A stretch of 64,000 nucleotides of DNA, taken from Guyanagaster necrorhizus. Taxonomy: Eukaryota > Basidiomycota > Agaricomycetes > Agaricales > Physalacriaceae. Of the stretch, positions 1 to 11,025 are shown piece after piece. The notes under the pieces were generated by a model. The model had not been told where the DNA came from, did no database searches, and was given only the letters and a program-made list of their open reading frames with translations. Position numbers and translations under genes: made by a program. The DNA is taken from contig NW_025064893.1 in NCBI RefSeq assembly GCF_019112545.1, positions 1,228,878 through 1,292,877 on the forward strand, written 5' to 3'. The stretch's first letter is position 1; each line of letters opens with the position of its first letter.

Positions 1-1
1 T

Positions 2-910
2 ATCGGCAGCAGATCCGGGAAAAATACTCAGTTCAAAGCTCGCGGCCTCCCAGCATCTCACGCAGCACCGGATATCGTACCTCGGACCACCAGAGCGGCC
101 TCATTGCGAGCTGGGGTCGTCGTTGCACCTTCGGAAAACAAACATCGAGTCCCTCTGTCCAAGGAGCGACTCGCTAAAACATTTGCTAATGTACCTGGCC
201 ATAAGCGCGCCGAGACTATCCAGGTGGCTTCAACGAACGCGCCAGCAATCAAACCACGCATGACGAGGGCGGCCGCATTGAGACTAGGTATACCACTTCC
301 GGAGGCATCTAAGAAGACTACGCCGCCTACGGCCAACGGAACAAAACCGAAGACAGATGCCATCTTCGAGGGTATACCGGGTCATAAGAGGCGAGAGACA
401 ATTAGTGTCCCATCACTGGCTACTCGACCGTCTCTTGCCCCAAGGATAAATAAGACTTCAGAATTGCGAGCGCAGAAGGATAGTGCGCCGCCGACGTCAT
501 TCATGTGTAAAGTTATCGCTCAGTCATCCTTGGAGAAATCCTGATTATTATATATAGTTCGGCAGCCGACCACACCGAAACGACCCGGATCTGCGAATAG
601 CCTTTCCCGGAGTACGTCTCGTACGTCCTTACACTCGCATCCAGCGGCGTTATCTCGCGCTACGTCTGCGATGGCTGTCAACAGAGTACATCAGGATGCG
701 GCATTAACGAAGGAGCCTTCCAAGACCTCTGCGTCAAAGGTCACAGAGCAACCAAAGAAGAAAGCGCCCCGTCCTAGTAGTATCTCTGCACCGGCGATTG
801 TTCCACGAACAAACCGGAGTGCGGCATTAAGGGCGGCTCAAAAGGAGGCCGAGACGGCTAAGATGAATGGTGCGGGAGTGAAAGTACGGGCAAAGTCTGT
901 CATGGTTTAG
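2..910 (+). CDS. Repeat-containing basic protein, 3' part of gene
   Basis: I do not recognise this protein. The reading frame is open from the first bases of the window, so the 5' end of the gene lies outside. Two exons, 2..506 and 558..910, are joined by a 51-nt intron that starts GTAAAG and ends TATATAG; the frame is the same on both sides. The protein is rich in Ser, Thr, Pro, Arg and Lys. It carries about four degenerate copies of a motif like AP-x-I-x-PR-x-x-R-x-A-x-LR (near 66, 240, 415 and 790) and two copies of GHKR-x-ETI (near 200 and 380). That composition suggests an unstructured tail, possibly one that binds an acidic partner, but this is inference. Stop TAG at 908-910. The stretch 911-1467 downstream holds no gene I can support. 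Confidence 0.6.
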
Positions 911-1467
911 ATTGAGGTTTGGGTCACTTTAAAAAATTTAAAGATCGCGCTGGTCGCTCGTTTATGAAGAGGAGCAAATCTTTCCGTGACTCGAATCGGT
1001 CCAATATGTGTGGACCTTTCTAAGTCCAATCCCGTTTTACTTTTTTCTGTCTTGCGATCTGCGACTCATTATGCGCTCATCTCACTTTCCTATTACTAAT
1101 TCAAATTTTTTATGTTGTTCATTTCATGTTATTATTCCTCTATGTTTATAGCGAGGGTCGTTTCTCGTATTTCTGATGTACATTGGTTACTTTATTATTA
1201 TATGAAGCTCTAGGTTATATATTATGGAAAGATGGCGGCCTACCGCAACGTTGCAATTAGAGAGTTCTTAATTCAATCATACATGAAAGAAAGGACACAT
1301 AAATTACGGTAATAATATCACAATAGACTGCAACGAGCGTGAACGGTATGTCAAACGAATGGTACGAAAACAGAGTACAAGATCCAAAAGAATGTGTTGG
1401 GCAATACATTGAACAGCGCCCCTGGAAATGAGCCACAAAGACTCGATCAGCCCGAAAGAAAAGTCCC
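911..1467. other. Intergenic, convergent 3' ends
   Basis: AT-rich sequence between the plus-strand repeat protein and the minus-strand DUF4436 gene. It contains T-rich tracts that could serve 3'-end formation for both. No coding, repeat or RNA feature was seen. Confidence 0.5.
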
Positions 1468-3055
1468 TCAGCATTCCGATATTGGCCCCATCGTCGTCAT
1501 GTACCGCCGATGCTTCTTCAGGCCTGTTTTCTGCGTAGGGAAAGCAGGAGGCGAAACCGGAGGAAAGACATACTGTCCTTTCAAGTGCTTCATCAGCCTG
1601 TACATCTCATAAGGGGCCATCTCCATCGATGTCGTCGGCACCTTGGGGGGTGGCGGTACGTTCCCCTTGAACACGGTCATTGATCGGGGTGGGAGCGCAG
1701 AGCCTTCCCGCGTCCTGGCATGCATCTCTCTCGAAACGACAACAAGGAGTAAAATAATTATGCACATCCCCACGATGACCATTTGTGGGAAGAATCCGAT
1801 CGTGTCTGCAGAAACGGTTAAGGCAAAGAGAAGGCAAAAGGAAGGAGGCACACCAATTAAAAATCCATCCAAACCTGGCGCGTCAGGCATGCTGTTCCTC
1901 AGCTGTGGGAGTGCCACAAGCATTGCCCCCACAGAGACAAGGTGCTTGAGCACGGGTTTCGCGGTATGCAGCCGGCGGGCCAGGATAACATGACCGATGC
2001 AGACGTGTGTTAAGATCCATGAGACGATGAACAGCAAGAGCGCAATTCCACGGGCATCCGTCGGGCGATTGATGTGCATGTCCAGATCTCTTGTCGGAAG
2101 TCTCGTGCCATCAGCCAAGTCCGAGTAGCTCTCCACATCTGTCGAGTCGATGTCGAAGCTTGCTGTCAGCGCCATCGTAGCGAGTTTGCTTATAGTCAAA
2201 GTTTGGTTGGTCGTCCCCGATACGGCATGCAGGGTGCTTGAGAGGTAATATGTGTCAAACGGATAGAGCCGGGCTTTGCTCACGTCGAGGACGTGGTCGC
2301 TATCGAATTGCACAAGGTTCTGTATGCTAGAGATTTGCGGTGAGGGGACCATTTGGTGAAGAAGAAAAGAACGAAACGAACTTTCTCCGTAGCCCAGTAT
2401 CTTTGTTGAATGGTATTTCGGTAGGATTGTAGGTGGCTGTTGGCTGTGGGTCTCTATATGCGCGCATAAGGACAAGCTCCTCTTTGAAAACGGACGAAGA
2501 CACAGACCCGTCGACGTATATGTATACAAGCTCATTGGGAAGCCCGCAGTTCTGGCTACCATGCGAACCCTCTGAACCTGGGAGCACATTGGCCTGTCCA
2601 CACGCCATGATAGACCACCGAATAGTAATAGAAGGCTCGTCAACATCTACATCGACGTTGTCACCGATCAGAACAATCTGAATTTCTCGTGAGGAATTGC
2701 GGTAATAGTAATTAAGGAGAATACATACACCAGGACTAACGTTGTCCAACATATTCTTGAAAGGCGGATCTCCTGCATCAGCACCATTGAATACGCATGA
2801 TATGGTGCCAATGAAGACAAGAGAAAGAATGATACACATGCCAAGTTTGAAGCTTTGAGGTATCGAAGTCGACGCCTGGCCATGGAGCAGAGGGATAGCA
2901 GAGCGGGATTTTGGGGAGGCAGCAGGAGGCGTAGATGGACAAGCTGTCGCAGCAGCTGATGGTGGGACATCGCTTTGTTCCCGAGGAGTTAGATGAAAAG
3001 AGCGAAGTCTCTGGAACGACTGGCTGAGATGCCCGCGATGCCCGAAGGAAGTCAT
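1468..3055 (-). CDS. DUF4436 family transmembrane protein
   Basis: Predicted 493-aa multi-pass membrane protein of the DUF4436 family, whose function is unknown. Exons (minus): 3055..2729, 2677..2382, 2326..1468. The first intron (2678-2728, GTATGT...CAG, 51 nt) is in phase and would read through if retained; the second is 2327-2381. The N-terminal third is Ser/Pro-rich and cytosolic-looking, then comes a hydrophobic segment (LGMCIILSLVFIG), a lumenal or extracellular domain with the family's YPFDTY signature, and three more membrane segments. The family's LRN-x-x-P motif occurs as LPQLRNSMPDAP. The C-terminus is basic and Pro-rich. I chose the ATG at 3055; the same frame is open further upstream but without an obvious ATG. 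The next gene is divergent RAD50 beyond a small orphan gene. Confidence 0.82.
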
Positions 3056-3310
3056 CCTCAAGGTGGCGCGACGGGGAGGATGAGATGGGAAGGGTAAGGT
3101 GGGGCAGGCGAGATGTCCTGTGTATATAGCCAATTTACGGGGACCGCCACCATGTTATGAGGCAGTCAGAATGAAAATTAATTCCATTGAGAAGCTGAGA
3201 TCGACATTCGTGACGAAGTTACTGTCAGACAGATAGATCTGGGCGGACATAGAGCGGTCGTAAACGTGTTTCAACGTTCAAAGGCAGTGAAATATTGAAA
3301 GCCATTTGCA

Positions 3311-3882
3311 CTAAACTGTGGCAGACATCGAGGGACGTGCATGTATCGTTTCAGAAGGTATATCTGTTCCAAGGATAACCGCAGAGCACAGAGTACTGCA
3401 ATACTTGATGCAGGTTAGTGGGTTATTGATATCTCGCTTCCGCATATTCTTGAGTCTAACCTTTGACGGCTCAATAACGCCATGAACTGGAATAAGACGG
3501 TGAATCTTTGTATCGTGTGTCCATGCCAGAGATGTATTAGGATGCCAAGTCGTTCATCAGAATCGGCGAAGCAGTCCAGGGGTACCTCTCCGTTCGAGTC
3601 GTCGTCAGGAAAGCATGGCGCTTTTGATGTTTCTTCGACTGTCGTAAATACGAAATTGCCCTATGAAACATGAATGGATGATACATCATGGAGAATCGTA
3701 CTTACGTAGGCGTAGACTTGACAATCGAACAACTCGGGAAGGCCGCTCAGGTTGATCAACTGAGGTGTAGACTGATTTGATATGTGTAAGGCAAAACGCT
3801 CTCTCGGCGGTGAATGACTGGGAGGTAATAAGGTAATATCTTGGATTGCACGACTACCTGCATGTTTGGCTGGTTTTATCAT
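3311..3882 (-). CDS. Small uncharacterised protein, 3 exons
   Basis: I do not recognise this product. Three exons (3882..3706, 3660..3461, 3395..3311) give a continuous 153-aa frame once two introns are removed: 3661-3705 (GTAAGT...CATAG) and 3396-3460 (GTTAGA...GCAG). The ATG at 3882 is the first in frame. Exon sequence upstream of it stays open without a stop toward the RAD50 start, so an alternative start cannot be excluded. The protein has no visible signal peptide or membrane segment. Its middle part is acidic (DDDSNGEVPLDCFADSDERLG) and is followed by a hydrophobic stretch (TVLFQFMALL). It is transcribed away from RAD50, with only 159 bp between the two start codons, so the two probably share a promoter. 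The splice sites and closed frame support a real gene; function is unknown. Confidence 0.45.
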
Positions 3883-4041
3883 AACAGTGAGGACTGTAAC
3901 TTTGACTCGGAGATGTTTTGCGGACTTCACCGAAGCTTCGGATTCGACCTTCCGTGACCCCGTTACTTTTCGCGAATTGTCACGCTCTTCCTTGGTATTG
4001 GGCAGGGTGCCAAACACACGTCCAGCTTCCTATTGTCCACC
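3883..4041. promoter_or_regulatory. Divergent promoter, orphan gene / RAD50
   Basis: 159 bp separate the predicted ATG of the minus-strand orphan gene from the RAD50 ATG. The RAD50 start lies in a strong Kozak context (CCACCATGG). No TATA box is obvious. Shared regulation is inferred from the head-to-head arrangement alone. Confidence 0.4.
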
Positions 4042-7000
4042 ATGGCTGCCTTGAACAAGCTTGCCATTCGAGGAATTCGATCTTTTGATGACAAGCAAAT
4101 ATCTGTCATTGAATTCTTCACTCCCGTAACCGTTATCGTCGGACACAATGGTAGCGGAAAGACGACAATTATCGAATGTCTTAAGTATGCCACTACCGGA
4201 GACCAACCTCCCAATACTCGAGGGGGCGCCTTTGTTCATGATCCCAAGATGGCGAACGAGAAAGAAGTGAAGGCACAAGTCAAACTACGATTCGTCTCTG
4301 CGAGTGGGACGCGCATGCTCGCTGTCAGGAATCTCAGCGTTACGGCGAAGAAGACGTCGGGTTTGACAATGAAGACGCTTGAGGGTATCTTGGCGCTGGC
4401 GGATGGCAATGCAGAGAAGGGTAGCAAGGTGCGCCCCACACATCACTCTCACTTATGTGTAACTAAGTCAGACGTTCAGAGAGGCGTCATCTCTACGAAA
4501 TGCGCTGAACTCGATACAGAGATCCCTCAGTTGCTAGGAGTTTCTAAGGCTGTCCTTGAAAATGTCATCTTCTGTCACCAAGAAGATTCTTACTGGCCCT
4601 TGGCGGAACCTTCGACGTTAAAGAAGAAATTTGATGATATTTTTGAGGCTACGAGGCAAGTGATTTCGTCATGGGCTATCGTTGAGGGAATTGCGTTTTT
4701 CTTGGACGAGAACACACCATTCCGTGACCTTAAGGAGGGGGCCAACGTGGATGCATTCCCGTTGCATGTTTTCAGTCGCGAAATGGAATTCAGACCTCTA
4801 GGCTTCTCGCCCAAGAAAATCGAAACTTAATCACCAGCTACAGTGCTGATATAGCTCTGCAGGTACACCAAAGCTCTCGACTCCATCAAGACTCTACGAA
4901 AGGAGCGTGTTGCCGATCTCAAGGCCGAAAAAGAACATCTAGAAGGTCTTCGTCGCGAAAAAGGCCACGCGGACAAGCTTCGAAAAACTATATCTGATTT
5001 GAATTCTACGATTGCTAGCAAGGAGATTGAGTATGACGAAACCAAGAAGAAATATGATGAGATCGTAGTGGCCAATGCCAAGTTCTACGAGTATTCTCTC
5101 AAATTCCGTGAGGTCTTCAGTGAAGCCGAATCGTCAACAAAGAACAAAGCAGTACTGGAAGAGCAGCTTCGGGATGCCAAGATGAATCTCCAGACTGAGC
5201 TTCCTGGTATATATTTGTATCCTTATCCATCTCCATATTCCATGTTGATCGTTTGAAAGGTAGCGAAGAGGATCTAAAGCAGGAGCGGAACAATCTCTCA
5301 AGCGAAATCGAGGCCGGAAAACAGAAGAGAGATCGAGAGCAGAATAACCTTCGCGACCTGGAAGATGACGTGGCCAATAAGCGCAAAGAACATACTAAGC
5401 TGGCTAGCGAACGGGGCCAGCTCATTGCTGAGGCTGAAGTAAGTCTCTGTACTTCTTTCTTCTCCCGTATCAACTTCTACAGAGCCAAAAACAACGTATT
5501 GCCGATCGTGAACAATTAATTTTTGAAATAAGCGAAAAACACGGAATAAAAGGATTCAGCCACTCGCCTTTGCAAGGTAGCGATATTCAAGCCTTTATTT
5601 CTCGTTTGGTAGATCTGCAAAGGTCGCATAAAGCTGCTGTCAATAAACATAAGGTATGACATGCACAGGTGGTAATGTTGAACCTCGTACTACCCGTCTT
5701 TTAGGCCGAGCTAGCTGAAAAACGCGATGAATATACCAAGAAGCACATGCAACTTACGAGTCAAGCAGAACAACACAAAGCGACGCGAACCAGTTTGCAG
5801 GAACAGATTGTACGTGGCTCTCTTCTCCCCTTACCCATTTCTCTCTCATGTTGTCTCAATAGGCGGAGCAGCGGAAGAAGATAAGAGAAGATGAGCGGTT
5901 CTTGGATAGTTCCGAGAATTATGAGATAGAGCTCACCACCATGAAAGACAATATTGAGGATAAGAGGAGACGACTGGAGAAGCTGAAGAAGAGCCTCAAT
6001 GAATCTGATTATGATGGACAATTGGCTGAGAAAGCCACCCAGGCGCAGGATCTTGAGCGCCAGCGTGAGTCTCTCAGTGGCGAGCTGACTTCATTAAGTA
6101 ACCAGGCTGAAGCACGCGTTGCTCTGGATCTCAAGAGGGGAGAGGTCAAATCGAAGACCGCCGACATGAAGCATGCGTAAGTCATTGCAGGACCCCGAGC
6201 TTCATTTACTGATTTCGTCTACTAGGATCGACAACATCAACGAGAAGTATCGTGCCCTTACCAAGAAAAACGCGAACACAAATACTGTAGGGACTGATGT
6301 GGACCGACTCTTGACGTGAGTTTCATTGTTGGTCGACAAAGAAGTTTGTTGCTGACCGTATCTTGTCAGCGAGAAGGAAACCGAATGTGTTGAGTTGGAA
6401 GCTAAAGCTGGTAGCGCCAACCAGACGCTGCAACATGCAGAGGCCACATTTTCCAATCTGCAAACCCAGCTAGAAAAGAAGGAAGCTGAGCTGAAGAGTA
6501 TGTTGATCACGACTTTTCATAAATAAGTACTGATATATATGTGTAATGTGCGCAGGGGTTGAAAAGATTCTAGCAGAAAATCTTGACCAACCGCTGGAAA
6601 AGGCGATCGCGGATGTCAATTCCGAGCTGAAATTCCGAAATTCGTAAGAATTCGTTTCGTGCTTGTTTCTCTCATGGCTTCATGATGCACAGACAAGTTG
6701 GATCCTACCAGGTATACGAGAGCCTGTATGACATCGGAAAGGAGTCCCAAAGATGTTCTGTGTGTGACCGTCACATGGATGCCAAAGTGTTTGCAACTTT
6801 TGAGGCATTCGTAAGTCCATATCGCGGTGGTTTTGAAGCTTGATTGAAGACGCCAATTCCCTTCTAGCTTAAATCTCAAATGACGAAGAGTGCCGATGTG
6901 TCCATTGAAAATGAACGGGATCAGATTAAGGAATGGCAAGGCGAGCTGGAGCGGTTGCAAGCTCTAATGCCCATTGAGAATACCAAGAAGCAACTGAAGA

Positions 7001-9272
7001 TGAAGGATATTCCCGCGTTGCAAGATGAGATTGAGGAGGTGGAGGACAAGGTAGCTGACGCTACTACCAAGGCTGAGAAGGTTTGAAAAATGTCCAAGAA
7101 GAACACATACTGAAGGACGCCTACTGATGTATTTATAGGCCGAACAAGAACTTGTGGTCGTCAAAAAGCAAATAAAAGACATTCAAGGCCTACAGATTAC
7201 TGCCAGGAACGTCTCTCGCCTCCAAAAAGAAATTGGGCACGCAGAGGAAGATGTGGAAAGCTACGAAAAAGAACTAGCTGCCACCGGCACCACCAAGACA
7301 ATGCGTGACGTTCAGAACGAGCTGGATGAGATATCCACGAAGATGTGAGTATTCGCTTCTCCTTTCTAACTCCAGTCGTCTCACGAAATCGGACCTAGCC
7401 ATGCACTCGACCGGGAGAAGTCGCAGATAATAAAAGAGAAGGATCGCCAGAATAACCTGTATCGTGCTATCGAGGGCGATGTTCATAAGATGGAGAAAGA
7501 CGAATGGGACCTTCAGAACAAGATCAAGGAAAGGGAGGATACTCATAAGCGGGTGGAGTCTATGAAAGAAAGCATAGAGACATTCAGTAAGAGAGTCAAG
7601 GTATGTCAAAATTCCGATGACTTCTGGTTGTAATATATGACTGATGTTTTGTGTTCAGGATGCCGACGCTCAGTTAACGGAAGCTCAGGGACCCATCGAT
7701 GCCCTCGAAGCAGACTTCAAGGTCACTGAGCAGACTCTGAACGCCCAAATCACTGAAGCCCAAAGTAATGTGCAAGCATCCAACCAGAGCAACGACAGAC
7801 TGGAAAGCATTCACAAGGATGTCGAGAGGTACACAGATCACGTACAGCATCTGATTTTCGTTCTAATTCAAGTCTGATTCCTAGGTATGTCACGCAAAGG
7901 CGAGCGCAGAAACTTGCGGAGAACGAGAGGAAGAGCGAACAGGCCGACCTGGATATCAAAGAGTGCATGGACAGCCTGCAGAAATCCCGCGACTCGATCA
8001 CCCGACTTGATCGGGAAATCGGTGGTGGGGATGCGAAGAGGGCGAACTTGCAAGAGAACATACGCATAAGGCAGCTAGCGCGACAGGTCAAGGCTATACA
8101 GGATAAAATCGATGGGCTCGATTTGGAGGCGGCTGCTAGAGCGCGAAGGAATTTCGAGGAGAAGTATGGGCCTGAGAAAGAGAAGGAACAGAAATTACAG
8201 GCGTCGGTGTGTCGTTTAGAATCAAACTCTATCTTCGTTTTTCTGACTTTGTGATTGAAGTACTCCCATATTGCTGGAGAGTTGAGTTCTCTGAGGGCCC
8301 AGCTGAAGCAATCGGAGAAGGATATGAAGGAGTTCAAGGAGATTGACACCAGATATACTGATCAATTGGTCAAAGTGAAGGTGTGTGGTTATGGCAGTGT
8401 GCGAATTGGTTGGTACTCATTGCATCTGTCCTCAGATGTCGGATGTAGCCAACAACGACTTGGAGTTATATGCCAAGGCTCTGGACAAGTGCGTGTCTCC
8501 TCCGGCGTAGCCACGACACCTAATTTTGATTCTATGACAGCGCCATCATGAAATACCACGGTCTGAAGATGGAAGAAGTTAACGACACAATGAGGCATCT
8601 TTGGAATAGGACCTACCAGGGAACAGGTATGTATGTAGCCTGTCTCTCTGACTGATGCTGATTGCTTGAAACAGACATCGATGGTATCAAAATCCGCTCG
8701 GACGTCGAGGGCGGCGCTTCAAAACGTTCCTACAATTATCGCGTACGGCATTCCCCCCCTCCCTTGTCCGCTGGTACCTATCCTGACCTCAACTATAGGT
8801 GGTGATGACGAAAGACCAAGTAGAGATGGACATGCGTGGCCGCTGCTCCGCTGGCCAAAAGATGCTCGCATCCATCATCATCCGTCTGGCCCTCTCCGAT
8901 TCCTTTGGTCAGAATTGTGGTATTCTGGCGTTGGACGAGCCGACGAACGCTTTGGATAGGGAGAATATCGACGCGCTGGCTGATAGTCTTGTGGAGTGAG
9001 TCGTCACAACATATGTCGGTCGATGCTAAACGAGTCATAGCATCATCAATGAGCGGAAACACCAATCAAACTTCCAGCTTATCATTATAACACATGACGA
9101 GACGTTCCTTGCAAAGCTCGGGCAGAATAACATTATGCAGCATTATTGGTATGTGGATTGAGCTGTCCGTCTTGCTGATATTCTTATGATCTCTTTCCCC
9201 CTTCGTAGGCGCGTCTCGAGAGATGCTCGGCAGAAATCTATAATTGAGCGGCAGAATTTCTCGGCATCATGA
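4042..9272 (+). CDS. RAD50: DNA double-strand break repair ATPase Rad50
   Basis: Rad50, the SMC-like ATPase of the Mre11-Rad50-Nbs1/Xrs2 complex, which tethers and processes DNA double-strand breaks in the nucleus. I resolve 23 exons and 22 introns. Seen directly: Walker A GHNGSGKT (near 4141), Q-loop FCHQEDS (near 4570), long coiled-coil arms, a zinc hook C-S-V-C (near 6755), ABC signature RGRCSAGQK (near 8835), Walker [11 protein letters not shown] (near 8920) and the switch histidine in ITHDETF (near 9090). Introns: 4429-4479, 4656-4862, 5207-5259, 5439-5482, 5654-5704, 5810-5862, 6177-6225, 6316-6369, 6498-6555, 6644-6692, 6811-6867, 7081-7138, 7345-7398, 7601-7658, 7829-7884, 8207-8260, 8381-8435, 8489-8540, 8627-8674, 8743-8798, 8996-9040, 9149-9208. 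The second is unusual: 207 nt with a GC donor. The hook has Ser where most homologues have Pro. Stop TGA at 9270-9272. Confidence 0.96.
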
Positions 9273-10495
9273 TATGATATTTCTTTGCTTCATCTATACT
9301 TTTTTATGGCTATTGTATACTAACTAATCGTGTATTCGTCTACTGTCAACAACGAAAGAACTCCTAGGAATACATGGTAGGTAATACCGGTGTAGAAGAT
9401 ACGGATATTATTAGTTTACTCTTGTTTACCTACACCTTTCACCGCGCCATTGTCCTCCTGTATCCGGATCCTCACAACTTACCCTTTTACCACCATCTTA
9501 CTATTTTGTATCTTGACTCTCTGCTTGCAATACACCCCATTGGCATGTGTATATCTTGGGTCAAGGAACCTCATAAGGTGTAGTAATTCTTACATTGAGC
9601 CTGGCTTCAGGAGTCATTCAGATTCAATAAGCATCCTAGAATAGAACTTGTGCATATGAGCTCCGGTTAGTGCATGATATCCCTCTGGCTTCATATTATT
9701 ATTAGATGACTGACAAATGATTTAGTTGTTCACAGTTCATCAATGGACACTGTGACTGATCTCTTCTACTGAGTTGCTGATGTCAACCAACTTGGGCCAA
9801 CTATTTATGCTTGTTTTACCCAGCGTAAAGATGGATTCCAGGGGTAGGGAGTATTTTCGTAGGCCTCCGCACAAATCCCCAAAACACACTCTGACTTGGC
9901 TAACATGAAGCTCTACTTTGTCCATGAAGATGAGCCATTGGTGCTGTCTCAGTTTCAGTGCCAAAGATTGGCTGAAGCTGATTCATGAGAGACATTGGTG
10001 TTGATGTCTCAGACTTATCCCCATCTTCATCCCGCACCCCCAAGTGAGATGAGCTCCACTCTTTCACCATCAGTCATGCTCTAACCATAGATTCCAGGCA
10101 TCAAGGCTTTGCCTCTTTTATTTATTGTCAGCTAATTCTCATTGCCTGGTGAGACTCTGCCTTCACTACCAGCTTATAAAAGCTCACCCATAGTCTCCTA
10201 GCCTCATCACTTCTAACTAGTTTTTCTTATTGAGTTCTATTGCATTCTTCAGACTGAGGGCTGTCAAGCTCTTGTAATAGCCAAATTGCATTCCACTTTC
10301 AGGGCAAGCAGCAGAGATCAGCCAAACTTGGCCCATGTGAGTGACTCCATCATTGCTGATCAGCTGACAAAAAACAAAAACAAAGATATATAGACATTAC
10401 ATTGTCTCATCTTAAAGAATATGAGTATCTTAGCAGCTCTTTTTATTTCTAGTATACTGACAGTACTTTATAGCAAGAATAGAAAAGTTATTTGA
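9273..10495. other. Intergenic, grading into CpG-poor repeat-like DNA
   Basis: No gene is supported. From about 9.65 kb the sequence becomes TG/CA-rich and nearly free of CpG, like the transposon nest that follows, although a short patch near 9830-9880 and one near 10030 keep a few CpG. A TATA-like TTATAAAAG near 10175, followed by a CT-rich stretch, resembles an old LTR promoter, but I could not find matching ends. Confidence 0.4.
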
Positions 10496-10696
10496 CAAAT
10501 ACCCTCAAGCTTATAAGGCAATAGGAATCTCATAGATTGTTATCAACAATGTATGGTAATACATAAGTACTTGTCAAATAACTGAACTGTTCTAGGAAAA
10601 ATACAGCTATATATATTCTGCATCATAGGCAGATACTCTGGGTCTGTACTATTGACTGCATCAAAGATACACTCTGTTGGTGCTTCATAAGCATCT
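10496..10696. repeat. Left arm (outer part) of large inverted repeat
   Basis: Reverse complement of about 30095-30300 with scattered differences; for example ATACATAAGTACTTGTCAAATAA here pairs with its complement near 30205-30225. The arm is cut at 10696 by the copia insertion and resumes at 29612. Before the insertion it formed an arm of about 430 bp. Confidence 0.75.
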
Positions 10697-11021
10697 TGTT
10701 AGACATAGGAATCATATGATATGCACATATTCACTTATCTATTTGATATTCCTTCTTTTTTCAGCATATCACACCATTCTGCACATCTCAGCTTTCAACC
10801 ATAACACTGAGATGTGAGTACCTTCTATACATATCTATCCTTGATCATATTTACTTGTCACCTATGTAGTAATGTTATGATGTTTTATTCTAGATAAATA
10901 ACAAAGCTTTCAACCATAATGCTGAGATTAACATTATGACATTTTATCTTAGCATCTGTTCTCTTCCAAAACTTTTTTTCTCATTCACCACATTCACACT
11001 TCTACCTCATTAACTCCAACA
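10697..11021 (+). repeat. 5' LTR of copia-1
   Basis: 325 bp, TG...CA ends, about 8% different by eye from the right LTR at 29287-29611. Several differences are CA in one copy and TG in the other. It contains two related internal segments around the phrase AAAGCTTTCAACCATAA / CAGCTTTCAACCATAA. Confidence 0.88.
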
Positions 11022-11025
11022 GACT

